A stretch of 15,511 nt of DNA from Anaerolineae bacterium (GTDB taxonomy: Bacteria; Chloroflexota; Anaerolineae; SpSt-313): NCBI GenBank assembly GCA_023511475.1, contig JAIMBM010000015.1:1-15511 (forward strand), read 5' to 3'. Of this stretch, positions 1 through 7,581 are shown piece by piece. A model generated the notes under the pieces. It was not told the DNA's origin. It saw nothing but the letters and a program-made list of their open reading frames with translations, and searched no databases. A program made the position numbers and the translations under genes. Each line of letters opens with the position of its first letter. Positions within the stretch are counted from its first letter, which is position 1.

Positions 1-1
1 G

Positions 2-136
2 CTCGTCCCCTATCAGCGGGTCTACCAGGAGTATCGCCGGCAGGCGACCGAGGCGCTGGCGCAGGGCCGTGTGCCGCCGCACCTGCGCGACTACGTGCGC
101 GACTACTTCACCAGCCTCGACGACCAGGCGCCGTGA
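2..136 (+). CDS. 3' end of an unrecognised protein-coding gene (partial)
   Basis: An open frame enters from the contig edge and ends at TGA 134-136, giving 44 C-terminal residues. The tail is charged and predicted helical: it begins LVPYQRVYQEY and ends in a DYVRDYF..LDDQ motif. I do not recognise the family with certainty. It is probably the gene upstream of the ABC ATPase, about 100 bases away on the same strand. Coding is supported by the amphipathic residue pattern and strong GC bias at third positions, not by a motif. This piece lies on the far side of the suspected junction near 392, so it may not come from the same genome as the rest of the window. Confidence 0.55.
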   Translation, partial: LVPYQRVYQEYRRQATEALAQGRVPPHLRDYVRDYFTSLDDQAP

Positions 137-238
137 GGCGCGCGGCGCCGGCGGGCGAGCCTACAGAACGCGCCGGCACGGTTCGCGCGTACAAAGGACA
201 GCAGGCGCAGCCGCGCCACGCAGAACGGAGCCGGGTGA

Positions 239-392
239 GTGACGGCGGTGATCGAGACCCACGAACTGACCAGGATCTTCGGTGACAAGGCGGCCGTCGA
301 CGCCCTGACGCTGCGGGTCGAGACGGGCGAGTTCTTCGGCTTCCTCGGGCCGAACGGCGCCGGCAAGTCGACGACGATCAAGATGCTCACCG
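239..392 (+). pseudogene. ABC transporter ATP-binding protein, 5' fragment only
   Basis: GTG start at 239, preceded by GGAG (227-230) at 8-nt spacing. The first ~51 residues are a standard ABC-2/drug-export type ATPase N-terminus: a beta strand with the HELTRIFG motif, then a complete Walker A (GPNGAGKST, residues 37-45) followed by TIKMLT. The family then normally continues into a G-rich stretch (GLLxPTSG) leading to the Q-loop. Here the frame runs instead into unrelated residues, and no Q-loop, signature motif or Walker B follows. The frame stays open to 658 only because it crosses the antisense of the neighbouring TPR gene. Either the gene is broken by a rearrangement or the contig is chimeric here. 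What is present cannot encode a working ATPase. Confidence 0.85.
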
Positions 393-396
393 CCAG
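385..396. other. Suspected chimeric or rearrangement junction
   Basis: On the left, the plus-strand ABC ATPase is collinear with its family up to about codon 51 (base ~392). On the right, a minus-strand gene start (ATG at 438) reads toward the junction and becomes antisense ABC sequence after about 15 codons. Two unrelated genes are therefore both cut at the same place, which is the signature of a join. The exact base is ambiguous because CTCACCG could belong to either side. Confidence 0.7.
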
Positions 397-438
397 CCAC
401 ACCACCTGTCTCCACTGGCGGCGCGTCCTTCTCGCCAT
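393..438 (-). pseudogene. 5' end of an unrecognised gene cut by the junction
   Basis: ATG at 438-436 (minus), preceded by a GAGAGG ribosome-binding site at suitable spacing, and 29 bases after the TAG of the TPR gene (468). This spacing matches the other gap in this minus-strand operon. Only about 15 residues remain, starting MARRTRRQWRQVVWLA: a basic stretch followed by the start of a hydrophobic segment, as in many membrane proteins with positive N-termini. Beyond ~393 the frame is antisense to the ABC ATPase and is not meaningful. It probably encodes a membrane protein in the same operon as the TPR protein and aminopeptidase. Its identity cannot be recovered here. Confidence 0.45.
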
Positions 439-467
439 GGGGATCCTCTCACGCTCACCGGCCGGGT

Positions 468-1634
468 CTACGGCTCCTCACCGCACAGCTCCAGCCCCTT
501 CCTGGCGACCTCGCACTCGGGGTCCAGCTCCAGGGCCTTCCGCAGCCAGGGCACGCCCTGGTCGCACTGCTCCAGGTAGATGTGTGAGAAGCCCAGCTCG
601 TAGTAGTACTCAACCCTCGGCTTGCCAACCTCAATGGCCCTGGTCAGCCACTCGATAGCCTCTTCATAGTTGCGCCGCACATAGCACACCACGCCCAGAT
701 GCCCGAGCGCGGGGGCATAGTTGGGATCGACCTCAATGGCCTTGCGTAGGAGGACGATAGCCCGCTCATAGTCCTCCTGCACATAGTAGGTCCAGCCCAT
801 CTGATCGTAGCCCTGAGGATCGGTCGGATCCAGCTCGGCGGCCTTCTGAAACTCGGCGATCGCCTCGTCAAAGCGCCTCAGGGCCACATAGTTGCGCCCC
901 AGAGACAGATACAGAAACCCCATTTTGGGGTGCACCGCGACCGCCCGCTGGTACTCCTCGATCGCCCGCTCGTAGTAGCCCATCTTCTCGTAGACGTAGG
1001 CCAGGTTTCGCCGCGCCCAGACGTCATCGGGCCCCAACTCGACCGCCCGCTCTGCCGCCTCCATCGCCTTTTGGGGGCGGTCCGAATCCGCATAGGCCTC
1101 CGCGAGAAAGGCGTGCGCCATCGGCAGCTTCGGATCGAGCTCCACAGCTTTCAGGCACGCCAGCACCGCCTGCTCGGGGTCGCCGCTCCAGTCCAGGATC
1201 ATACCAAGAATGGCCTGGTTCTCGGCCGAGTTGGCGTCAATCTCCACCGCCCGGCGGGCCGCATCCAGCGCCGCGCTGTGCTGCCCCCTCAGGACAAGCG
1301 CCAGCGCCCGGCGAGCATGAGCCCGATCGCTGAACGGCTCGGCCTGCGTCGCCCTCTCATACTCCATCGCTGCTTCGCCCATCCGCCCCGCCGCGAAGAG
1401 CTCATCCCCCTGTGCGATCAGCTCTGCTGCAGTGATGGGGCGGATCGTAGGCGTGGCTGTGGGCTTGGGTCGCATCTCCTCCGGCAACCGCTCCGCCGGA
1501 AGATGGGATAGCAACTCCCGCACGGCCTCAGGCCTGCTTGTGTAGATGTACCAGCCCACCGCAATGAGTGCTGCCAGCAACAGGAAGAACCGCCACGGCC
1601 CCCGCGATCGCCTCGGCTCCGGACCCAGGTACAT
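468..1634 (-). CDS. Membrane-anchored TPR protein
   Basis: 388 aa. A basic N-terminus (EPRRSRGPWR) is followed by one TM helix at about residues 15-31, a short Thr/Pro linker (KPTATPTIRP, ~57-66), then about nine tetratricopeptide repeats to the C-terminus. The repeats show the typical pattern (A..Y...G.Y..AI..Y..A....P), for example YYERAIEEYQRAVAVHP and YEEAIEWLTRAIEV. Charge flanking suggests N-in topology with the TPR domain outside the membrane. TPR superhelices bind peptides or proteins, and no enzyme domain is visible. The gene lies 28 bases downstream of the M28 peptidase on the same strand, so the two are probably co-transcribed. ATG at 1634 is preceded by GGAAGG. The function is scaffolding by family; the partner is unknown. 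Confidence 0.85.
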   Translation of the reverse strand: MYLGPEPRRSRGPWRFFLLLAALIAVGWYIYTSRPEAVRELLSHLPAERLPEEMRPKPTATPTIRPITAAELIAQGDELFAAGRMGEAAMEYERATQAEPFSDRAHARRALALVLRGQHSAALDAARRAVEIDANSAENQAILGMILDWSGDPEQAVLACLKAVELDPKLPMAHAFLAEAYADSDRPQKAMEAAERAVELGPDDVWARRNLAYVYEKMGYYERAIEEYQRAVAVHPKMGFLYLSLGRNYVALRRFDEAIAEFQKAAELDPTDPQGYDQMGWTYYVQEDYERAIVLLRKAIEVDPNYAPALGHLGVVCYVRRNYEEAIEWLTRAIEVGKPRVEYYYELGFSHIYLEQCDQGVPWLRKALELDPECEVARKGLELCGEEP

Positions 1635-1662
1635 CTGCCCAATCCTTCCCAGGATGACAGGC

Positions 1663-3687
1663 TCAGGCGGTCACCAGCAGTCCCGCCCGCTCCATCAGCT
1701 CAGCCAGACGAACCATGGCCTCCAGGTCTCGGAGGCCGGTCTCGCACTCGGCAAGGTCCGCAACCTCGCGCAGGTTGCGCCGGCCATCCATCCAGTAGAG
1801 CATGACCGTCCCAAGAACCCGCAGCGCAGCGCCATGCGACTCCCTCAGCTCTTCCAGCACTGCGCGATCCTCCGGCGACAGACGGACCTCCAGGTCACCC
1901 ATCCCGACCGGCCCACGCATGGCACGGCGGTATACCCTGCCCTCCGCCCGCGCCTTCCACTCATCCGGCGCCTCCTCCACCGTCAGCGCGGCCTTGGGGA
2001 AGCGGCGCGCCCTGGCAACCCAGGACACCTGGGCCGCCAGAGCCTGCTGCTCGCAGGCATGGGCGGCCTCTATAGCGGCGACCGCCTGCTCAACTGCCGG
2101 GGTCGCCTCGGGCGCCAGCCGCAGGATCGACTCCAGCGCCGCCACCGTGCGGTCCGCCCGGAAGGCCAGCTCCCTCTCCACCCGACGCGCCTCGCGCGCC
2201 AGCGCCTCCGGCGACGTCGCCTCAAAGGCTCGCGTCAGCCCGTCCTGCGCCACCTGCACCAGCCGCGCCTTGCCCCGGGCAGCCACCAGCCCGACCAGCC
2301 AGCGGGCTTCCGCCTCGCCGGCCCGGGCGATGAAGCAGGCGTATGCCGTCGCCAGCCCCCCAGCGAGCGCCAGCATCGCCGGATCTACCTTGTCGGTGGT
2401 ATCCTCCGAGGTGTGATAGAAGCGGTCCGGCCACTGGATGAGCATCGGCGTCGGGACGCCCACGGTCGGGTCGGACAGGATGTAGTGGTCGCTGCCCCCC
2501 GAAAACGCCGTAACGGCCTGCCGCACGAGCGGGTAGGTGCCGGTGCCGCTCAGCGAGCTGGCACGGTCCTCGAGGGCGTCGCGGAGCACCTCCGCCAGGT
2601 CGCTCACATAGCTGGCCGTGGCCTCCGGGGGCCGCTCGATGAGGAATGAGCTGCCGCACAACTCCTGTCTCTCGCCGACCATGTCCAGATTCACGCCGGC
2701 AACCATCCGCTGCATACGGTCCTCGTTGGTCGCCAGGTAGGCGAAGGTGCCGGTCATCTCGGGGACCCATAGCAGGCGGATGGAGCGCCGCGGCCGCGGC
2801 AGAGTCCCCGAATCGATCAGATGCTGGAGCGTGCGCGCCGCCTCCAGGGCTGCGGCGGCGCCCGACGCGTTGTCGTTAGCCGAGGGCTGGGGATGGCAGA
2901 GATGGGCGATGATGATGACCTCCTGGTCCGTGTCGCCGGGTATGAGCGCCGAGACGACCTCGATCTCCCCATCGTACAGGCGGCTCACCACCCTGGCGCG
3001 TACCCGAGGCGCCCCGGAGCCCTGCTTCGCCGCCTCCTGCGCCAGGCGACGCAAGTGATCCCCCTGCCGAGGGGTGAGCACAAAGCCAAAGCACCTGGGC
3101 TCCTGCTCGGACCGCCACCAGAAGGAGGTGTACTGGCGGGCATCCGGCAGGTCTATGCGCTCACGGACCGGCGGCAGCTCCCGCATCCCGTCGTAGAGTA
3201 TGCCCGCAGCCCCCCGCTGCTGCACGGCAAGGCGGTATACTTTGCCGATATCCCCTCGGGCCAGCACCACTTTTCCCGCCACATCGAGGCCGGCATAGTC
3301 CGCCTCTCTGTCCCCGCCTTCGACAGCGACGACCTCCGCCTCGCCCTCGAAGGCGGCACTGCGCTGGATCAGGGCCGTCTTCTCCTCGCGAAAGTCCGCC
3401 AGCCGCCGCTGCTCCGCCTCTGGGCTGATCAGGTCGAGGGTGGCCTCCGAGGCATCCCACTCCTGAAACAGGCGACACGCCCAGTAGGAGGTCCGATCGT
3501 TGGCCGGGAAGGAGAGCATCTCCGCATCGACGCCCCATGAGCGAAGCTGGGCCAGGCAGTAGCCTGCCGCCGCCCGGTACCCTGGGCTCGCCTGAATACG
3601 GTGATACTGGCTGATTGCCGCCACGTGCTGCCTGGCAGCCAGGCCAGAGTAGGCATCCTTTACGGCTCTGACAAGCTCCTCGAGCAT
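1663..3687 (-). CDS. M28/DUF4910-like zinc aminopeptidase with PA-type insert
   Basis: 674 aa from the chosen ATG. Residues ~15-60 carry the family N-terminus (HRIQASPGY). A PA-like insert lies around 125-215 (GKVVLARG..., GAAGILYDG). The peptidase core follows from ~245: AHLCHPQPSANDNASG (H262, D272), PEMTGT (E310), NLDMVG (D335) and YHTSEDTTDK (H425). These match the metal ligands and general base of M28 enzymes, so it probably removes N-terminal residues from peptides with two zinc ions. After ~455 there is a helical region, and the last ~70 residues look like a small winged-helix-type domain (VLEELRESHG...LAELMERAGLL). ATG 3687 has AGGAG at 3696-3700 with 8-nt spacing. An upstream in-frame GTG at 3774 adds 29 poorly conserved-looking residues. 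No signal peptide is visible from ATG 3687, so it is likely cytoplasmic. Exact substrate unknown. Confidence 0.85.
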   Translation of the reverse strand: MLEELVRAVKDAYSGLAARQHVAAISQYHRIQASPGYRAAAGYCLAQLRSWGVDAEMLSFPANDRTSYWACRLFQEWDASEATLDLISPEAEQRRLADFREEKTALIQRSAAFEGEAEVVAVEGGDREADYAGLDVAGKVVLARGDIGKVYRLAVQQRGAAGILYDGMRELPPVRERIDLPDARQYTSFWWRSEQEPRCFGFVLTPRQGDHLRRLAQEAAKQGSGAPRVRARVVSRLYDGEIEVVSALIPGDTDQEVIIIAHLCHPQPSANDNASGAAAALEAARTLQHLIDSGTLPRPRRSIRLLWVPEMTGTFAYLATNEDRMQRMVAGVNLDMVGERQELCGSSFLIERPPEATASYVSDLAEVLRDALEDRASSLSGTGTYPLVRQAVTAFSGGSDHYILSDPTVGVPTPMLIQWPDRFYHTSEDTTDKVDPAMLALAGGLATAYACFIARAGEAEARWLVGLVAARGKARLVQVAQDGLTRAFEATSPEALAREARRVERELAFRADRTVAALESILRLAPEATPAVEQAVAAIEAAHACEQQALAAQVSWVARARRFPKAALTVEEAPDEWKARAEGRVYRRAMRGPVGMGDLEVRLSPEDRAVLEELRESHGAALRVLGTVMLYWMDGRRNLREVADLAECETGLRDLEAMVRLAELMERAGLLVTA

Positions 3688-3695
3688 GTAGGGCT

Positions 3696-3700
3696 CTCCT
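3696..3700 (-). promoter_or_regulatory. Ribosome-binding site that sets the aminopeptidase start
   Basis: Minus-strand AGGAG lies 8 bases before ATG 3687. This is the best Shine-Dalgarno match near any candidate start of this gene and favours ATG 3687 over GTG 3774. Confidence 0.65.
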
Positions 3701-3783
3701 GTTGCACGCTCGGCGAGGGCCGAAGCGAACCTCTCCATCCCGCGGCCCGGTGGCCTCGCGGCACCGGGCAACACAACACGGCC

Positions 3784-3812
3784 ATTATAACACCCTCGAA
3801 GGCACTGGGCAA
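3784..3812 (-). promoter_or_regulatory. Leftward sigma70-type promoter for the aminopeptidase operon
   Basis: Read on the minus strand: TTGCCC (3812-3807), a 17-nt spacer, then a perfect TATAAT (3789-3784). The start point would fall near 3777. That gives a ~90-nt leader to ATG 3687, or almost none to the alternative GTG 3774. Confidence 0.6.
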
Positions 3813-3832
3813 CATCCGCACCCTGTTGAACC

Positions 3833-3860
3833 TGGACAAGCCTCTCAAAAAGGCTATAAT
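3833..3860 (+). promoter_or_regulatory. Rightward sigma70-type promoter, probably leaderless
   Basis: TGGACA (3833-3838, 5/6 of consensus), a 16-nt spacer, then a perfect TATAAT (3855-3860). The expected transcription start, 6-8 bases downstream, falls on or next to the ATG at 3868. No Shine-Dalgarno lies in the seven bases between, so the mRNA is probably leaderless. Confidence 0.7.
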
Positions 3861-3867
3861 CGACGGC

Positions 3868-5826
3868 ATGAAGAAGAGGCTACCAAGGCCGCCAGGCTGG
3901 CCTTTGCTTATCTTCCTGTCGCTGTTCTGCATCGCCTGTGGCGGAATATTACGTCAACACCAACCGGCGCCGACAGCGCTGCCAACCGGTCTCCTGCGGA
4001 TCAGAAGCACGCCGGAGGGTGCGGCGATCGTGGTGAGCGGCCAGCCGCGCGGCCAGACGCCTATCGACCTCTCACTCCCACCCGGGGAGTGGCATCTCGA
4101 GGTCTCCTACCCCGGCTACCTGACCCACGAGGCCTCCATCTCGCTGGCGGCGGGGTCCGAGGTGTCCTTGCCCGTGTCGCTCCTCGATGCGACGCCGCCG
4201 ACCCTGGAGTGGGAAAGCCTGCCCGCTCAGCTCGAGCGGGGAGCGACTCTGCTCGTGCGGGCCAGCGCGAGCGACAACGCGGGCGTCTCGCGCCTCGAGC
4301 TCTTTATCGACCAGCAGGTCCACGGCAGGACCGACGGCACGCCGCTCGCCTACCGCTGGGAGACGGCGGAATCCCCCCCGGGCGAGCACTTGCTGCGCAT
4401 CGAGGCGACAGACCTCGCCGGAAACAGCACCCGCGAGGAGCGCCGCATCACCCTCGTGCACCCTCCGCCAACCAACACCCCCGCCCCGACACGAGCCATA
4501 CCGACGCCAACGGCCTCTCCCCCGACACGGCCCAGCCCTATAGCCGTTGGCATCCGCCGGGGAAGCATCGACGTCCCTACCTACCAGTACCGCCAGGCGC
4601 TCCGAAGCGACCCCGGCAGCCCTGCCTATCCTTACCCCGGCCTCGATCGCTCGCAGGTAGGTCCGCCGGTACCCGTCCGGTACGATACCCTCGTCCTGGA
4701 GAACGAGTACCTGCGCCTGCTGTTCCTGCCGGGGCTTGGCGGGCGGCTCTACCAGTGCACATACCTGCCAACCGGGCAGAATCTCTTTTACAACAATGCC
4801 GTCATCAAGCCGAGCCCCTGGGGGCCACCCGAGATGGGCTGGTGGCTCGCCGCCGGGGGGATGGAGTGGTGCCTGCCGGTCGAGGAGCACGGCTATGTGA
4901 GCGCTGAGCCATGGGAGGCCGAGGCGCACCGCGCAGGCGACGGCAGCGCCACCGTCCGCCTTGCCTGCACCGAGCGGACGCGCAATGTCCGCGCTGAGGT
5001 CGCGGTAACGCTGGCACCGGGCGAGGCCCGGTTCAGCGTCACCACGACGCTACAGAACCTCACCGCTGAGTCCCGGCAGTACCAGTACTGGCTGAACGCC
5101 ATGCTCTCGCCGGGGGCGGGGAGTCTCTCACCTTCGACGCGCTTTTTGCTGCCCGCCTCCGAGGTTGTGGTACACTCTACCGGCGATAGCTCCCTCGGCG
5201 GCCCGCACGCTGCGATAGCGTGGCCGGTATCCGGCGGCCGCGACCTGAGCGTCTATGGGAACTGGCGCAACTATCTCGGAGTATTCGCGCCCACGGCGCG
5301 AGCAGGCTACATGGGCATTTACTCACCCGAGGCTGACCTCGGGATCGCACGCGTCTTCCCGCGGGAGGAGGTACTCGGCGTCAAGCTGTTCGCCTTTGGC
5401 CACGGCTTTGACCCGGCCGTCTATACGGACGATGGCTCTCAGTACGCCGAGCTGTGGGGCGGCGTCACGCCCACCTTCTGGGACTGGGCCACGCTGCCAC
5501 CTCACGGGATCCTCACGTGGACGGAAGCCTGGCTGCCCGTCCACGCCCTTGGCGGGCTCTCGGGTGCCTCAAGAGAGGTGGCCTTCCTGGCGACGTGGGA
5601 CGGCCATGAGGCACAGCTGGCTGTGACAGCAGCCGACACACAGGGCCTGGTGCTGAGCGTCACCGACGGGCTCGGCGAGCTCTACCATCAGGCCTGCACC
5701 GCCGGCCCCGAGCACCCGTTCCGGGCCGTCGTGCGGCCCGACCGGGCTGTTGCGGATGCCCCCGTCCTGCGCATCAGTCGGGCGGATGGCACCCCGCTCA
5801 TCGAGCACGTCATGGGGCCAAGGTAG
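3868..5826 (+). CDS. Lipoprotein-like PEGA / Ig-like / DUF5107-like protein
   Basis: 652 aa from ATG 3868. The N-terminus has a basic start, a hydrophobic run (PLLIFLSLF) and C24 within CIACGG. This resembles a lipoprotein signal, although Cys at -3 is unusual. A PEGA domain spans ~42-107 (TPEGAAIVV, GQTPIDLSLPPGEWHLEV). An Ig-like domain follows at ~110-198 (ASDNAGVSRLELFIDQ, ATDLAGNS), then a Thr/Pro linker (~199-227). The large C-terminal region from ~230 resembles the DUF5107/galactose-mutarotase-like fold (YDTLVLENEYLRL, LPGLGGRLYQ, WWLAAGGMEW). The likely place is outside the membrane, with a role in binding carbohydrate or envelope material. No catalytic site is assigned. The longer open frame upstream to 3601 is antisense to the aminopeptidase and is ignored. 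The next gene starts 14 bases after the stop, so the two are probably one operon. Confidence 0.85.
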   Translation: MKKRLPRPPGWPLLIFLSLFCIACGGILRQHQPAPTALPTGLLRIRSTPEGAAIVVSGQPRGQTPIDLSLPPGEWHLEVSYPGYLTHEASISLAAGSEVSLPVSLLDATPPTLEWESLPAQLERGATLLVRASASDNAGVSRLELFIDQQVHGRTDGTPLAYRWETAESPPGEHLLRIEATDLAGNSTREERRITLVHPPPTNTPAPTRAIPTPTASPPTRPSPIAVGIRRGSIDVPTYQYRQALRSDPGSPAYPYPGLDRSQVGPPVPVRYDTLVLENEYLRLLFLPGLGGRLYQCTYLPTGQNLFYNNAVIKPSPWGPPEMGWWLAAGGMEWCLPVEEHGYVSAEPWEAEAHRAGDGSATVRLACTERTRNVRAEVAVTLAPGEARFSVTTTLQNLTAESRQYQYWLNAMLSPGAGSLSPSTRFLLPASEVVVHSTGDSSLGGPHAAIAWPVSGGRDLSVYGNWRNYLGVFAPTARAGYMGIYSPEADLGIARVFPREEVLGVKLFAFGHGFDPAVYTDDGSQYAELWGGVTPTFWDWATLPPHGILTWTEAWLPVHALGGLSGASREVAFLATWDGHEAQLAVTAADTQGLVLSVTDGLGELYHQACTAGPEHPFRAVVRPDRAVADAPVLRISRADGTPLIEHVMGPR

Positions 5827-5828
5827 GC

Positions 5829-5833
5829 AGGAG
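5829..5833 (+). promoter_or_regulatory. Ribosome-binding site that sets the zinc-ribbon protein start
   Basis: AGGAG ends 7 bases before ATG 5841. It is only one base from GTG 5835, so ATG 5841 is the better start. Confidence 0.55.
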
Positions 5834-5840
5834 AGTGGAG

Positions 5841-7361
5841 ATGTTCTGCGAGAGATGTGGCTTGCCACTGCTGGGCACCGAGACCTTCTGTCCCCAGTGC
5901 GGCACTCCGCTGCCAACACGCAAAGGAGAGGCGGAGCTTCCGGCAGCGGAGGGCGCTGCCCGCGAAGGACTGGAAGCCACAGATTCCGCCGTGGAATCCG
6001 GCTGGCGCGGCTCGCGCAGGCGCTCGCGCCAGCCGGCCGCTGCCGAGCCGCCGGAGGCAGAGGTCGTTGACGTGCCCCTTGGACCGTCGGCCGCGGAAGC
6101 GCCTGCGGTCGAGACGAGTGGGCCAACGCCGACGCCCGAAGCCGGAACCGCTACCCAGCCAACCCGGCTCGAGGCGGCCAGGCAGCGGCTGCTCAGATCG
6201 GGGCTCATCGGCCCTATGGGCCTGGGCATGCTGGCCGGATGCCTGGTCTTCTTCATCATTACGTTGGGGGTCGCAGGCGTCTACCAGGGCCTGCGCCTGC
6301 GGAACATGAACCAAGTCGAAGCTGCGGCCGAGCACTACCGGCTCGGCCTCATGCACCTGGAGAAGGGCATGTACGAGCTGGCGGCCGCCGAGTTCGAGTA
6401 CGCCCTGCGCCTCCGGCCCGACTACCCCGAGGCACAGCAAAAGCTCATCGAGGCGCGGTCAAAGGCATCGCCGGTGCCCTCACCGACCGGCTCCCAGTCT
6501 CAGAGCCAGCCATCGACGCTGCTCGCGGAGGGGCGCGCGGCCTACGAGCGCGGAGCCTGGGAGGAGGCCATCAGCAAGCTCGAGGCCCTGCGCGCCCTCG
6601 ATCCCGCCTACGAGCAGAGCGCCGTTGAGCGGCTGCTTGTCTCGGCCTACACCAACAGCGGCCTGCGGCTCGTGAACGACGGAAGCATGGAGGAAGCCAT
6701 CCGCCGGTTCACCCAGGCCCTCGCCCTCCAGCCCGACAACCCCGATGCACAGCTGCAGCTTCGGCTCGCCACCCTCTACCAGAGTGGCATGAGCGTCTGG
6801 GGAGTCGACTGGAAAAAGACCCTGGAGGACCTCTCGGCTGTGTATGCCCTCAAGCCGGACTACCGGGATACCGCCGAGCGCCTGCAGCGCGCTTATGTCG
6901 AGGCCGGCGACGCGGCGAGCAGCCAGTCCGCCTGGTGCGACGCGGTAGAGTACTACAAGGCAGCGCTCGACCTCTCGTCGTCTCCAGACGTCGCAGCCAA
7001 GCGGGATGAGGCGACTCAGCGCTGTGCCTCCCCCGGCGGTACCCCGGTACCCAGCGGGACCTTCGTCGGCACCTTCGTGGGCCTCGAAGACAACCGGCAG
7101 CGGACGACGGACTGGTCCTGCGTGCGCGGCCGCGTCGTCGATGCCAGCGGGCAGGGCGTTCCGAACGTCAAGGTCGAGATCTCGGCCTTCGACTGGTCCT
7201 CGGTGCATGTCACCGATGGCGAAGGCTACTACACCTTCGAGTTCCTTGCCAACGACGGGATCACCTTTACGGTCAGCCTGGTCGACCTGCCCATGCAGCC
7301 GGTCGACGTGCCCGCCAAGTTTGGCTGGGCATCGGTAGCCAACTTTGCCCAGAAACCCTGA
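5841..7361 (+). CDS. Zinc-ribbon, transmembrane, TPR protein with C-terminal carboxypeptidase-regulatory-like domain
   Basis: 506 aa from ATG 5841. The N-terminus is a small zinc ribbon (C3, C6, C17, C20 in CERCG...CPQCG). A Glu/Ala/Pro-rich disordered linker with TPTPE follows, then one TM helix at ~123-148 and degenerate TPR repeats at ~160-390 (for example LEKGMYELAAAEFEYALRLRP, SMEEAIRRFTQALALQP). A C-terminal beta domain at ~425-500 reads GRVVDASGQGVPNVKVEIS...TDGEGYYTFEF, typical of CarboxypepD_reg-like folds. Cytoplasmic zinc ribbon and outside TPR/beta parts is the simplest topology. ATG 5841 has AGGAG (5829-5833) at 7-nt spacing and is preferred over GTG 5835. The gene sits 14 bases after the PEGA lipoprotein, suggesting partnership at the cell surface. 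The function is not known. Confidence 0.85.
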   Translation: MFCERCGLPLLGTETFCPQCGTPLPTRKGEAELPAAEGAAREGLEATDSAVESGWRGSRRRSRQPAAAEPPEAEVVDVPLGPSAAEAPAVETSGPTPTPEAGTATQPTRLEAARQRLLRSGLIGPMGLGMLAGCLVFFIITLGVAGVYQGLRLRNMNQVEAAAEHYRLGLMHLEKGMYELAAAEFEYALRLRPDYPEAQQKLIEARSKASPVPSPTGSQSQSQPSTLLAEGRAAYERGAWEEAISKLEALRALDPAYEQSAVERLLVSAYTNSGLRLVNDGSMEEAIRRFTQALALQPDNPDAQLQLRLATLYQSGMSVWGVDWKKTLEDLSAVYALKPDYRDTAERLQRAYVEAGDAASSQSAWCDAVEYYKAALDLSSSPDVAAKRDEATQRCASPGGTPVPSGTFVGTFVGLEDNRQRTTDWSCVRGRVVDASGQGVPNVKVEISAFDWSSVHVTDGEGYYTFEFLANDGITFTVSLVDLPMQPVDVPAKFGWASVANFAQKP

Positions 7362-7581
7362 AACCGTTGGCCTGTGCCTCCGAGAGAGCAGGCAGGGCCG
7401 GCGGCTATGCAGATGGGGCTTTGCCCGCCGCCGCAGCGCTTCCGGAGCCGACTCCGCGGGGCGCGGCGGCGCTTGTGCCGCCTAAGGTGCGGGAGGCCCC
7501 CTCGAGCGGCTTGACCCGGACAGGACCCATGGGACAGGACTCAAGGCCTTGTAGAGCGCTTGCAGCGCGAGGAGGAGATCC
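7362..7581. other. 220-base gene-free leader of the NYN/translin cluster
   Basis: No convincing gene. It contains a GC-only hairpin GGCGGC/GCCGCC (7465-7470 with 7477-7482, 6-nt loop) with no T-run after it, and a direct repeat GGACAGGAC (7518-7526 and 7532-7540, 14-base period). A short hairpin GCGCT/AGCGC (7556-7560 with 7564-7568) sits just before the AGGAGGAG ribosome-binding site (7570-7577). TTGACC at 7511-7516 could be a -35 box, but I see no good -10 partner. The five-gene cluster may start here or be transcribed through from upstream. Confidence 0.4.
7518..7540. repeat. Short direct repeat GGACAGGAC x2
   Basis: Two exact 9-base copies (7518-7526, 7532-7540) with a 14-base period lie 40-65 bases upstream of the NYN gene start. 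A pair of operator half-sites is possible, but chance is also possible in such GC-rich sequence. Confidence 0.3.

Noticed and set aside
239..658. Full ABC-frame product ending at 658
   Set aside because: After about codon 51 the translation is unrelated to ABC ATPases and is antisense to the TPR gene.
1546..3540. Plus-strand open frames across the TPR and peptidase genes
   Set aside because: They lie opposite genes with strong motifs, and their translations are Arg/Pro/Gln-rich with no recognisable domains.
3601..3867. Upstream extension of the PEGA lipoprotein frame
   Set aside because: It would place a promoter inside the coding region, overlap the peptidase gene antisense, and bury the lipoprotein signal internally.
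7465..7482. Intrinsic terminator in the 7362-7581 gap
   Set aside because: The GGCGGC/GCCGCC stem has no T-run after it, and such stems arise easily in this GC content.
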